This document shows positions 1-8,405 of a stretch of DNA of 64,000 bases, one piece after another; positions within the stretch are counted from its first letter, which is position 1, and each line of letters starts with the position of its first letter. The translations under genes and the position numbers were made by a program. The notes beneath the pieces were generated by a model that saw only the letters and a list, made by a program, of their open reading frames with translations, was not told the DNA's origin and made no database searches. Origin of the DNA: Haladaptatus halobius (GTDB lineage: Archaea; Halobacteriota; Halobacteria; Halobacteriales; Haladaptataceae); contig NZ_CP085336.1 of the NCBI RefSeq assembly GCF_020618475.1, positions 434,001 through 498,000 of the forward strand. Direction: 5' to 3'.

Positions 1-994
1 CACCGCCGACGGCGTTGGGGATGCGCTTACGCTTGGGGACGCGGATTGAGAAGTCGCCGCTCCAGAAAGCGGCGATGAACGCGCCGACGATGACCGCGGT
101 AATCATCATCATGTCGGCAGTGACTCGCACGCCTTTGCCCTTGAACAGCACTGAGCCCCAATAGGCGTATGAACCGCTGTCGAGACCAACCTGCTGAAGC
201 AGGTAGCCGGCCCAGCGGGCTTCCGGGCCGGTGATACCGACGATGAAGACCTGTGTGAACCAGAGGAGCGCAAGGACACTGATACCGAGTGCAGCGGTGA
301 TTGGGTTCCACGGCCGCTTCGACGCGGCGACCCAGTCGTCTATTTCCGAGAAGCCATGGACATACTGCTTGGTTCCGTGGACAAGCGATTGGAAGCCCGC
401 GACAGGAGCGGACACACGTTGTCCGCCGTCGGCGGCGACGGCCTGATCAGCGGTGGCACCCTGTCGCTCGCGTCCAACGACTGTCGCGTACACAAGAACA
501 ATGCCGATCGTGATGAGTAGGGCGAGTACTGGTGCCGGAATCGGTGAGATGGTGAACAGCGACACACCCTCACCAAACGTCAGTGGCTCGAAATACACGG
601 TCTGAAGCGTTGGAAACAGCACCGTGAAGACGGCGTAGCCAACTCCCATGGCGGCGAGAGTGAGCCAGAAGTGCAGGTAGCCCTGTCCGGCTCGGTACAG
701 AGTACCACTGGCGCACCCGCCAGCGTAGGTCATCCCAACGCCGAAGACGAACCCGCCGATAAGGCCAGTTAGCCCCCACCCAGGAGTCCAAAACTTCTGG
801 TAATAGCCTAGTTCGTAGGCGATGCTCCAAAACAGCATCGTGATCGTCGTGGCGGCGAGAACGCCTTTCGTCACCCGTGAGTCCTTGAACGCAAAGAGGT
901 CGCGGAAAGCGTGGACGAAGCAGAACCGGCCTTTCTGGAGGAAGATCCCAAGGCCGATTCCGACAACGGCTGCGATTAGCAGTTGAGACACCAT
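1..994 (-). CDS. YeeE/YedE family sulfur-compound permease (3' end outside window)
   Basis: The frame is open from an ATG at 994 to the window edge, giving 331 codons of a polytopic membrane protein. The family (YeeE/YedE, TsuA-like) imports thiosulfate or related sulfur compounds through conserved cysteines. Here these are Cys25 in a GRFCF motif and Cys94 in a GGCASG motif, and many hydrophobic segments follow. A polar loop at about residues 175-225 separates two membrane halves, as in family members with an internal duplication. The C-terminus lies off the window. The transported substrate is inferred from the family only. No partner gene is visible here; the next features upstream are decayed genes. 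Confidence 0.85.
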   Translation of the reverse strand, partial: MVSQLLIAAVVGIGLGIFLQKGRFCFVHAFRDLFAFKDSRVTKGVLAATTITMLFWSIAYELGYYQKFWTPGWGLTGLIGGFVFGVGMTYAGGCASGTLYRAGQGYLHFWLTLAAMGVGYAVFTVLFPTLQTVYFEPLTFGEGVSLFTISPIPAPVLALLITIGIVLVYATVVGRERQGATADQAVAADGGQRVSAPVAGFQSLVHGTKQYVHGFSEIDDWVAASKRPWNPITAALGISVLALLWFTQVFIVGITGPEARWAGYLLQQVGLDSGSYAYWGSVLFKGKGVRVTADMMMITAVIVGAFIAAFWSGDFSIRVPKRKRIPNAVGG

Positions 995-1248
995 TCAGTT
1001 TGATAGACGCACTTCGTCCTTTAATCGGTCACTCTAAACACCATTCTCACCGACAGCTATGACAGTTGTCTACTGTCGGAGTTCGGATAGCGATGTGTTA
1101 TTCCCTGATATTTGGGATACTACCGGTTGGCTATATACAGTATGATAACACAGATAGCAGCAATTTTTGCTAATGGAGTTCGACCGTCAATAGAGCCAAC
1201 GGGAGCGTCAATTAAAGTGAAAAATCTATCGGAGACGGCGATCAGGTT

Positions 1249-1538
1249 ATGGAGTTTCTCCACGACAAACACCACCAGGGCTACGTCGATGGTGCGAACA
1301 CCGCCCTTGACATGCTCGAACAGGTGCGCGAGAACAACGATTACGATGACATCACGGGCGTCGAGCGCAACCTTGCATTCAAACCCTCGGAGTATGTCAA
1401 TCACACCTACTACCTCCAGTATGAGACGGCCGCAACAGGTACCTCGACAACTTCTGGGATGTCGTTAACTGGGATGATGTCCCCGAGCATTACGACAAAA
1501 CAAAAAACGCGGACGTGGTCGGCCAGCACTCCAACTAA
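1249..1538 (+). pseudogene. Superoxide dismutase (Fe/Mn type) remnant with internal deletion and frameshift
   Basis: From 1249 the frame reads a typical SOD helix with HHQGYVDGAN, including the N-terminal metal-ligand region. It then jumps at about 1405 to the NHTYYLQY segment that normally sits some 100 residues further on. After a frameshift near 1425 a second frame gives the family C-terminus (NRYLDNFWDVVNWDDV) and stops at 1536-1538. The middle of the protein, with the second His ligand and the DxWEH ligand pair, is missing. A weak match continues upstream of 1249, so the true 5' end is probably also lost. This is a dead gene, not a short functional SOD. Confidence 0.8.
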
Positions 1539-1606
1539 CTCTCATATCGCTACTGGGTTACTCCTACACGTCCGTTTTTTTACCGCCTCTACTTAGCGAG
1601 TGCCGG

Positions 1607-2173
1607 CTAGTGCTCACCAACGTCAGCCGGTGTATCGAAGTCGTGGAAGTGCTCGCCTTTCTCCTTAGTGAGGATATTGAGCGCCGCTGCGGCACCGTCA
1701 CCCGCTGAGATGATGGCTTGCCACTCTTCAGCGCGAACCATCGCACCAGTTGCATAGGCGTTGTCGACGCTCGTTTCCATCGTCACGTCCACATCAACCA
1801 CGTCCTCGTCAGTGAATGCACAGCCGAGTTCCTCGGCGAGGTCGCGGTTTGCGCCGGTTGCGAGGATGACGTAGTTTGGTTCGTACTCGTCCTCGTCAGT
1901 AGTGACAGTGAATCCGTTATCCTTTTTCTCGACGGCTGAGACTGCCACGTCCTCGTGTAGGTCGACACCGTGATCCGTGGTGGCCTGCTCGTGAGCGCGC
2001 TGCATGAACACGTCACCGTCGATGCTTCGAATCCCGAGGAAATTGAAGAGGTGAGCCTTATGCATCCACGTCTGATCGGTGTCGAACACTGTCGTATCGA
2101 GACCGTTTTTGCTGGTAAACAGTGCAGCACTCATGCCGGCGGGGCCACCGCCGACAACAATAACGTCGACCAT
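1607..2173 (-). CDS. Small FAD-dependent pyridine-nucleotide oxidoreductase
   Basis: A protein of 188 residues that starts with an FAD-binding Rossmann motif (GGGPAG at residues 8-13) and carries the second flavin signature ATGA near residue 106. It resembles a shortened thioredoxin reductase: there is no CxxC redox pair and no full NAD(P)-binding domain, so electron transfer probably needs another partner. Haloarchaea commonly carry short flavoproteins of this type. The start at 2173 places the glycine-rich loop directly at the N-terminus, as expected. It stands alone between the SOD relic and a transposase relic. The substrate is unknown. Confidence 0.75.
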   Translation of the reverse strand: MVDVIVVGGGPAGMSAALFTSKNGLDTTVFDTDQTWMHKAHLFNFLGIRSIDGDVFMQRAHEQATTDHGVDLHEDVAVSAVEKKDNGFTVTTDEDEYEPNYVILATGANRDLAEELGCAFTDEDVVDVDVTMETSVDNAYATGAMVRAEEWQAIISAGDGAAAALNILTKEKGEHFHDFDTPADVGEH

Positions 2174-2508
2174 ACTTTTTCGTACTCACTCGCAATATAA
2201 ATGAGTACTTGCCAGCGAGAACGACGCCGAGCGGTGGAGAATTGTTGTTGGAAACTGGACGAACCAGTATTGTACACTGCATCTTCCGAACAACGGTTTT
2301 TTCGTCTTACTCTAGGGGAGTTGAGACTACACGGGCAATAGGATCGCCAGAATGCACGATTTCAACCGAACCAGCGAACTCGACCCGCTTCAAACTGGGG
2401 CTGCGACACCAACTCTAGTTAGCTGCGTAGCCAGAATTGCATATTTAAAGAACCCCGACCAGCGCTGCCGCTAACCGCCTCCCACTACCCCTGTCTGGGA
2501 CCGGTCGA
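2174..2508. other. Intergenic relic region
   Basis: No gene is seen. The stretch contains an 83-bp sequence (2318-2400) that recurs at 23033-23115, followed by the 3' flank of a transposase fragment. It probably consists of old transposon-flanking DNA. Confidence 0.5.
2318..2400. repeat. Dispersed 83-bp repeat, copy 1
   Basis: This stretch aligns without gaps to 23033-23115. Both contain GAGACTACA near the start, CCAGAATGC followed by CGATTTC in the middle, and TTTCAAACT or CTTCAAACT at the end. Both copies lie in gene-free DNA, so they are probably debris of one mobile element. No coding frame is apparent in either. Confidence 0.6.
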
Positions 2509-2849
2509 TTACCCGATTCCAGTCTCCTTCTTTAACAGCGTGAGCATATTGTCCGCAGTCACAATCGGTGCGTGCTCGTACTCGCCTGTCAGCTCGACCT
2601 GGACTAGAAGATCCACTGCTCGCCAGATTGAGTACAGGAGACACGCAAACACGAAGTAGAAGAACCGGAGTACGAAGTTCTTCGAGGTCGTCGCCGCCAT
2701 GAACCGTTTGATGCTCCGGTATCCACTCTCGATCTCCCACCTGTACCCATATTCGCTCAGAAGTCCCGTGCCGCGATTGCACATGAACACCGAATACTGC
2801 CGGTGATCCCCGCCTTGGCAGCCGGTTGTGTACGCCGCGTCCTCCTCGA
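2509..2849 (-). pseudogene. IS4-type transposase, C-terminal fragment
   Basis: The fragment encodes the last ~110 residues of a DDE transposase. It includes the catalytic-Glu helix (YRWEIESGYRSIKR, a YREK-type signature) and the hydrophobic segment FYFVFACLLYSIWR, both shared with the intact transposase at 15075-16664. Homology runs upstream of the first ATG to about 2849, only a few bases from the stop codon of the glycosyltransferase gene at 2854. The N-terminal two thirds are missing. An element evidently landed at the 3' edge of the glycosyltransferase gene and was later cut down. Confidence 0.8.
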
Positions 2850-2853
2850 ATGG

Positions 2854-3936
2854 TCAGGGCTGGTCACCCTTTTGTCCCGCGAGCCGCTGGAGGAAGTCGC
2901 GAATCCGGCTCCCGGTTTCCGTCCAAGAGTGGTGCATCTCGTAGGTCTCTCGTGCAGCCAAACTCATCTCGCGGAGGCGGTCACGATCGTCAAGCACGGG
3001 TTCCAGACGCTCCGCGATCGCCCGCGGATCGTTCGGCGGCACCAGAAAGCCGTTCTCACCGTCCGAGACGATCTCGTCGGCGCCCCCGGCGGTCGTTGCG
3101 AGTGCGGGAAGCCCGAAGCCCATTCCCTCTAGGTACACGATGCCGAACGCCTCGTACGTCGACGGCATGGCGAGAAGGTGGTGTCGTCGGAGGTGGTCGG
3201 CGAGCTCTGGGTCGGGCAGCCGACCAGTTAGCGTCACCGCCTCCTCGAGGCCGAATTGTTCGATCAGCTGGCGGAGCCACGCGACGTACCGGCGATCCGA
3301 CTCTAAACTTCCGATGACCGTGAGCCGCCACTCTCTGGTCGGGAGGCGAGCGAGGCCGTCGACGAGGATGTCGACGCCTTTCCGAGGAATGAGGTTGCCT
3401 ACGAATACGATTCGGATGGGCGTCTCGTATGCCCGAGCGGCGATTTCGTCAGCTGTGACGGACGGCAAGCAGTGCCCGCGGCCCGGCGGAACGATAATTC
3501 CCGGTGCGTCGACGAGACGCCCGACCGTCTCTGCCGTAGCTCGACTGTTATAGACGATGCCGTCGACAGTGCGTAGGTATTGTCGCTCGATTTCCTGAAA
3601 AAGCCAGTTCCATGAGGATGAGCGCGTCTCGGCTGCCTTCGCAGAGTGGACGATCGAGACGGTCGGGTAGTCCTGATCGAGTCGCCGGTTTGGCAGGAGC
3701 AGCGACGGATGACAGAGTTCGTCCTGGAGGAGGACGTCGTACGGCCCCCGGAGTTGGCGATACACGTCAGGTGAGAGATTATCCCGGAGGTGGTGCCGAT
3801 ACGTTCGCCACGGGAGAGAGATTACCTCAACGTCGTCGCCCCGTTCGCGCAAGTACTCTACGATCTCGCGATCGTACAGGAACCCCCCGGAGGTGTTTCC
3901 GAGGTCGCCATAAATGACGAGCCCGACGTGCATCAT
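2854..3936 (-). CDS. Glycosyltransferase family 4 (GT-B fold)
   Basis: A 360-residue retaining GT-B glycosyltransferase that transfers a sugar from a nucleotide-sugar donor. The N-terminal half holds the acceptor domain (starting near MHVGLVIYGD). The C-terminal half has VGNLIPRKG and the donor-site EX7E motif in EAFGIVYLEG, followed by a GGADEIV loop. Its start overlaps the stop of the upstream PTPS-like gene by 4 bp, so the two are translationally linked. Coupling to pterin-type genes suggests a small-molecule acceptor, but a cell-surface glycan acceptor is possible. The C-terminus abuts a transposase fragment and may be slightly altered. Confidence 0.85.
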   Translation of the reverse strand: MMHVGLVIYGDLGNTSGGFLYDREIVEYLRERGDDVEVISLPWRTYRHHLRDNLSPDVYRQLRGPYDVLLQDELCHPSLLLPNRRLDQDYPTVSIVHSAKAAETRSSSWNWLFQEIERQYLRTVDGIVYNSRATAETVGRLVDAPGIIVPPGRGHCLPSVTADEIAARAYETPIRIVFVGNLIPRKGVDILVDGLARLPTREWRLTVIGSLESDRRYVAWLRQLIEQFGLEEAVTLTGRLPDPELADHLRRHHLLAMPSTYEAFGIVYLEGMGFGLPALATTAGGADEIVSDGENGFLVPPNDPRAIAERLEPVLDDRDRLREMSLAARETYEMHHSWTETGSRIRDFLQRLAGQKGDQP

Positions 3937-4394
3937 GCCGCCCGCTCGTACGCCGCCCAGGCGGTCTCGTCTTCCCAGAGTTTGACCGTCGCCGAATCTA
4001 TCTCGGGTGCCTCGACATCATCGAGCAGTCGGTCACAGAGGATTCGGGCGAAGTGTTCCAGGCTCGGATTCAGCCCCTCGAATTCTGATAGGTCGTTCAG
4101 CGTCTCGTCCTGATATCGATCGATAGCGCGGTCGAGCGCCCCCGTTACGTCGTCGATATCGACGAGATATCCGTACTCGTTCAGGGTCTCACCGCGAAGC
4201 TGGAGTTCCAGTTTGTATCGGTGAGAGTGCCACTCCCCTTCCGGTCCAGCCTCCGGTACCGTGAGGAAGTGTTGGGCGACGAACTCCCGCGAGACGGTGA
4301 CCGTGTACATCACTTCTGACTTGGGCTCCCAGCTACAAATAGACGGTCCTGCTCGGGCGTGAGGGTCGGGACTCCCGGAGATACCGGTGTCCAT
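3933..4394 (-). CDS. 6-pyruvoyl-tetrahydropterin synthase / QueD-like protein
   Basis: A member of the PTPS/QueD T-fold family. It shows FVAQHFL with the first zinc His, the HSHRY zinc pair, and a downstream YLVDID segment. At the position four residues before the HxH pair, where classic enzymes have the catalytic Cys, this protein has Glu (EGEWHSH). This resembles the PTPS-III variant, so the reaction may differ from the classic one. Two starts are possible. The ATG at 4394 overlaps the upstream stop (TGATG) and gives 153 residues; an internal ATG at 4310 (MYTVTV) fits the usual family N-terminus better. The gene is part of the 2854-6193 run. Confidence 0.8.
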   Translation of the reverse strand: MDTGISGSPDPHARAGPSICSWEPKSEVMYTVTVSREFVAQHFLTVPEAGPEGEWHSHRYKLELQLRGETLNEYGYLVDIDDVTGALDRAIDRYQDETLNDLSEFEGLNPSLEHFARILCDRLLDDVEAPEIDSATVKLWEDETAWAAYERAA

Positions 4395-5410
4395 CAGTCG
4401 TACGTGAGCAGTACCTGTACCGCCTCTTGTGGACGTTCGTCGAGCATCCGGTACGCTTCTGACGCCCGCTCAATCGGGACGCGGTGCGTGATCAGCTCGG
4501 TCGGCTCCAGCCCATCGAGCCGGTCCCACGCCACATCGAGGCGGCGGTCCTTCGACCAGCGCCCGGAGAACTGGGGAGAAATCGTGCTGACTTGGCTACT
4601 TACGAGCCGTCCCCGGTTCCGGTGGAAGCGCCCACCCAGATTGAGCGCAACGCGATTGGAACCGTACCAGGAACCGATGACAAGCCGGCTGTCGTACGCC
4701 ATTGCGTCGATGGCCTGATTGAGCGCATCGGGATCGCCCGTCAGCTCGTAGGCAAGATCGGTCCCACCCAGTTCATGATTGTCCCGCAACCGTTCGACGA
4801 TGTCGGTCACGTCGGGATCGAGGGCCTTGTCGGCACCGAGCCGCTCGGATAGCTCGCGACGACGCTCGTAGAGGTCGACGGTGATGAGCGATTCGAGGGG
4901 GTATTGGGAGAGTAACGCGGTCGTCAGCAGTCCGACGACTCCCTGCCCGAAGACTGCCACGCATTCGCCGACCACGGGTCGCCCGTCCATTAGGAAGTTC
5001 ACCGCAGACTCGACGTTCGCCAGGAACGCCGCCGTCTCCATCGAACAGTCCTCGGGGAGGGAAACGAGTTCATCAGGCGAGACAGTAAAGTGGCTCTCGT
5101 GGGGGTGAAACGCGAACACGGCCGTGTCAATCCACTCGTCGGCGATATTCGAACCGATCGCGGTCACCCGACCGACGGCGGCGTATCCGTACGTGAACGG
5201 GAATTCAAACCTCCCAGGGAGTGCGTCAATTGTCTCGTCGATGGCCATCTCCGTCGGTGCCTCTCCGCGGTAGATACGCAGCTCCGTCCCGGGGCTGATC
5301 GCCGAGACCTCGGTTCGGACGCGTACCTCGTCGGCCGCCGGTTCGGGAATCGGTTTCTCGCGAACTTCGACGTGTCCTGCTCCCGTGAAGGACAACGATC
5401 GTGCCGTCAT
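4394..5410 (-). CDS. Medium-chain dehydrogenase/reductase without zinc ligands
   Basis: A protein of 338 residues with the MDR fold: a GroES-like N-terminal domain and a Rossmann domain (VFGQGVVGLL). The catalytic-zinc Cys at the start of the family signature is replaced (SAISPGTELRIYRG), and the four-Cys structural zinc loop is absent. This resembles BchC-like and other zinc-independent MDRs. It probably reduces or oxidises a carbonyl or alcohol with NAD(P)H. It starts 3 bp after the GTP cyclohydrolase stop and ends in a TGATG overlap with the PTPS-like gene, so it belongs to the same transcript. The substrate is not known. Confidence 0.8.
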   Translation of the reverse strand: MTARSLSFTGAGHVEVREKPIPEPAADEVRVRTEVSAISPGTELRIYRGEAPTEMAIDETIDALPGRFEFPFTYGYAAVGRVTAIGSNIADEWIDTAVFAFHPHESHFTVSPDELVSLPEDCSMETAAFLANVESAVNFLMDGRPVVGECVAVFGQGVVGLLTTALLSQYPLESLITVDLYERRRELSERLGADKALDPDVTDIVERLRDNHELGGTDLAYELTGDPDALNQAIDAMAYDSRLVIGSWYGSNRVALNLGGRFHRNRGRLVSSQVSTISPQFSGRWSKDRRLDVAWDRLDGLEPTELITHRVPIERASEAYRMLDERPQEAVQVLLTYD

Positions 5411-5413
5411 CGC

Positions 5414-6193
5414 TCAATCCCCGGCCTGGATGGATGCGGAACGTTCGATCCGGGAGTCGTTCTGCCGACACTCTTCGAGGGCGTGCTTCGCGGCCGTTCC
5501 CGCGTCTCGTGCCGTCGGGCCTCGGCCGATTCCGACCTGCAATTCAACCCCGGTGGTGGTCTCGACGTGTCGAACTGCGTCGGCGTAGCGCCCTCGGTCG
5601 AGCGACGGACAGACGGCGACGAAGTTGTCGCCACCGATGAAAAACGACAGCGCTTCGTTGGTCTCCCGCATATGTTCTAGGAGTTCGACATACGATCGCT
5701 GGACGCGGATAAGCGCATCGATGGCGTTCAGTTCGTCCGTGTACCGCTCGGTGGCTCCAACGATGTCGAAATGTGCGATCTGAACGTCGTCGTCTGTCCG
5801 AGTGTCGTCCGGGAGGGATCGTCCGTACAGGACCTCCCTACGGTCGCTGGCCTGTGCGCTGCCCACCTCCTGGAGGGTCTCCGTCGCCTCGCCGAGGGCA
5901 TGAACCGGTGAACTGTCCGTGGCGACCGAGAGGCTCACGGTCACGGGGTATCGGTTGCCGATCGACTCTTGGACGAGTGCGTGGTCGTCGAATTCCATCC
6001 CGTTCGTCACCGCGCCTATGTTGTCGAACCGGGTGAAGAACGCGTATCCATCCCGGCTCCCCACGAACTGTGAGAGGTCGGCGTACAGCCCCGCCTGGAG
6101 TGTTTGGAGGTCCGCTTCTCTCCGAGGGCTGGGGCTCACCGTCCACGGACCGTAGTTGTCGATTTGAATGAGTGTCAGTTGTGTGTTCGTCAT
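5414..6193 (-). CDS. arfA: GTP cyclohydrolase III (archaeal type IIa)
   Basis: A protein of 259 residues matching archaeal GTP cyclohydrolase III. This enzyme opens GTP to a formylamino-pyrimidine nucleotide, the first step toward riboflavin and deazaflavin (F420) in archaea. It shows the N-terminal QIDNYGPWT and the GGDN motif at residues 187-190 in a cyclase-like palm fold. The gene heads a run with a dehydrogenase, a PTPS-like protein and a glycosyltransferase, separated by 3 bp or overlapping. It could be the ordinary flavin-pathway gene or a second copy serving a dedicated pteridine-like product. The family assignment is firm; the pathway is inferred. Confidence 0.85.
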   Translation of the reverse strand: MTNTQLTLIQIDNYGPWTVSPSPRREADLQTLQAGLYADLSQFVGSRDGYAFFTRFDNIGAVTNGMEFDDHALVQESIGNRYPVTVSLSVATDSSPVHALGEATETLQEVGSAQASDRREVLYGRSLPDDTRTDDDVQIAHFDIVGATERYTDELNAIDALIRVQRSYVELLEHMRETNEALSFFIGGDNFVAVCPSLDRGRYADAVRHVETTTGVELQVGIGRGPTARDAGTAAKHALEECRQNDSRIERSASIQAGD

Positions 6194-6294
6194 TGTCTCT
6201 TGAGATACGATAGAAGACTACGCCAGGGCCTATCGTCGTTGGGGCCTACCGGACGAGAGCGGGCCTGATCGCGTTCGCGAGGGGTTTCTGTAGA

Positions 6295-7167
6295 TTACTC
6301 AGTGTATCCCAGCGATTTAAGTGTCTCCTCTGCAGTTTCCGGGGCTGTTCCCCGTCGTTCGCCGTCCGCGAACACCGCGAATGGGACGCGGGTGAGTGGG
6401 GGGACGTAGCATCGGGACGGGTGTTCGACGAGCCAGAAGTCACGCATTCGGCCGAACGTCTCGCCGTGGTCGGCTGTGACGACCACCGTCAGCCCTCGGC
6501 GAGCCCACCGCGCGACGTACTCCTTCGATACCTCCCATACGCTCCGGACGGACGCCTGGTAGCCATAAACCGCTCGATCAAGGTCAACCACGCCGGTCGC
6601 CATAGCCGCCTGCTGGGACAATTGGTCGAACTCCTCGCGGCTTGGATCCCATTGCCACTCGGTTATCTCTGGAAAGATCGGTAACCACTCGCCGCCGACG
6701 CGGGCGATGTACGGTGCGTGCGGCGGACCGATGTGCCCGACTGCAGGGGTGTGATCGTTGGCGACAAACTCGTCGATGCGCGCCAACACTGGTTCCGGCG
6801 GGACGTTCCCGAGCCGATCGACCCACTCGGTTTCCCACAGCCGGTGGAGTTCGCGAAGCCCCAGGTCGTGCTCGGCGTAGATAGAGTTCGCTGAGGCGAC
6901 CGTCGCCCCCTCAAGGATCCGAGAGTTGGCGGCCGCCGCCAGCCACTCATCCGTCGTGGTGGCCGGCGACGTACAGGCGTTGATCGGCCAGTCGGTCGCC
7001 TGCTGGAGTGTGTCTCGCCGGCAAGCGTCGAACATGAGGAGGACGTCCCAGTCGATCCGGTTCAGCCGCTCGTGTTGGTCCCCACCGGCCCACGTTCTCG
7101 TGAGACCCCGGAGGACTGTTTTCCATACGCGATAGGTTAGAGGTTCCTCGTTCATCTTTGGGATCAT
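6295..7167 (-). CDS. Sulfatase-like / alkaline-phosphatase-superfamily hydrolase
   Basis: A protein of 290 residues with the metal-binding opening DVLLMFDACRRDTL, a putative nucleophile segment CTSPATTT and the C-terminal metal motif VTADHGETFG. This places it in the alkaline phosphatase/sulfatase superfamily. No classic CxPxR formylglycine motif is present, so it may act on a phospho- or sulfo-ester, or as a transferase, using Thr or Ser. It follows the methyltransferase stop by only 1 bp, so the two genes are probably cotranscribed. Related proteins in haloarchaea often sit in surface-glycan loci, which would fit the glycosyltransferase nearby. The substrate is unknown. Confidence 0.75.
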   Translation of the reverse strand: MIPKMNEEPLTYRVWKTVLRGLTRTWAGGDQHERLNRIDWDVLLMFDACRRDTLQQATDWPINACTSPATTTDEWLAAAANSRILEGATVASANSIYAEHDLGLRELHRLWETEWVDRLGNVPPEPVLARIDEFVANDHTPAVGHIGPPHAPYIARVGGEWLPIFPEITEWQWDPSREEFDQLSQQAAMATGVVDLDRAVYGYQASVRSVWEVSKEYVARWARRGLTVVVTADHGETFGRMRDFWLVEHPSRCYVPPLTRVPFAVFADGERRGTAPETAEETLKSLGYTE

Positions 7168-7168
7168 A

Positions 7169-7834
7169 TTACCTGAATTTCATGACGACGTGCTCGCGCT
7201 CAGGATCCCGAAACGGCTCTTTGTCCCGCTCGGTGTGCGTGTGCCAAACGAGTTGTCGGGTCGCGAAGAGGTCACACCACTCCTCGATCGATCGGTATTC
7301 CCAGCGCGGATCCGGTGTTCCGGCGGTCGCTTCGGATATCACGAGCGTGCCGTCGGAGGCCACCACTCGGTCAATCTCCCGAGTCGCGATGCGGATCGAG
7401 TCCGACGGCACGTGATTGAGCACTCCCCAGGTCACGGCGAGATCGAACGCATTATTGGGAAACGGTAGTGCCTCCGCCTGGGCGCACTGAAACTGTACGT
7501 CCGGGTACTCTCTGCGGGCGGCCGAAAGCAGCGACCACGCGAGATCGATCGCGTAATGCTCGTCACCGTGATCGGCGATCCACGGCGTGAGCCGACCGTA
7601 TCCGCATCCAACCTCCAGTGAACGCGTCGGCGAACAGTCCGCGAGCGCGTCGGCGAGGTTCGTGCTATCGATGTATAACTCGTGACCAAACTCCGCCTGC
7701 GTCTCCGCGTCCGTCAGGCGGTTTACGTCAGAATCCTCACGTTGATCGACTGCACCACCGTTTCTGTTGTTCGCGCCTGGCGATGTGAGGAGTGATTGGA
7801 GGCATTCTAGCATTTGTTGAATTCCCTCTCGCAT
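7169..7834 (-). CDS. Class I SAM-dependent methyltransferase
   Basis: A 221-residue Rossmann methyltransferase. SAM motif I is LEVGCGYGRL, the acidic end of strand 2 is AIDLAW, and motif IV lies around FDLAVTWGVLNHV. The N-terminal ~60 residues are unconserved and may serve substrate binding. It is the first gene of the minus-strand run continuing into the sulfatase-like gene. Its substrate could be a sugar, lipid or small molecule; nothing in the sequence decides. Confidence 0.8.
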   Translation of the reverse strand: MREGIQQMLECLQSLLTSPGANNRNGGAVDQREDSDVNRLTDAETQAEFGHELYIDSTNLADALADCSPTRSLEVGCGYGRLTPWIADHGDEHYAIDLAWSLLSAARREYPDVQFQCAQAEALPFPNNAFDLAVTWGVLNHVPSDSIRIATREIDRVVASDGTLVISEATAGTPDPRWEYRSIEEWCDLFATRQLVWHTHTERDKEPFRDPEREHVVMKFR

Positions 7835-8405
7835 CTGCTAACGGCATGCAGCGAGTTAGGGGTTCGCCTGCGGCTGGCTCCACAGGATATCTTCCGGTCC
7901 CCATAGACTAAGCCGATCTCTCAGGAATACATCTCCGTCTGTGAGTCTTTGATCGGGGATTGTACAGAAGGCGGTGTATCGGCCAGTGGAACGTACAATA
8001 CCGTGAGGCTCTCTTCACGTACCTACAGCCGACCGTATATTCGACCGATCTCGGGGATAGTGTCGAGATGAGGGCTCAGGCCATTGCATATGAATTATCG
8101 AGTATCCCACGAATCGGAGGACATACCGTGCAGCAGTTCGGAGAAACCCATTCGGCGTGCTCCCGTGGTCACTCGTCGATGTAGCGGACTGCATGGAGGC
8201 TATCGACTTAACCGGAATTTCTTCATCAATCGTCATTCCGAGCTTGACTCTTTTCTTCACCGAATCAAATGACATCTGATATATTTCGACTGTTATACGT
8301 ACCACGTACGGAAGATACGAGCTAGGTTTATGAACCATGCGCTATGTGGTCTAGGGCGCCTGTGGTCTAGGGTACCAACCGTGCTCGGTTGGCGGGGAAG
8401 TGACC
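7835..8405. other. Intergenic region with a 12-bp direct repeat
   Basis: No recognisable gene is seen. An open frame on the minus strand at 8015-8338 has no familiar motif and looks fortuitous. Just before the downstream flavoprotein pseudogene the 12-mer TGTGGTCTAGGG occurs twice (8347-8358 and 8363-8374), which may be a regulator site or simple slippage. Confidence 0.4.

Noticed and set aside
1120..1404. Minus-strand frame opposite the SOD remnant
   Set aside because: It is the shadow of the SOD-coding strand; the plus-strand reading matches a known family.
8015..8338. 107-codon open frame on the minus strand
   Set aside because: No recognisable motif, non-acidic composition and no promoter or neighbour support; probably chance.
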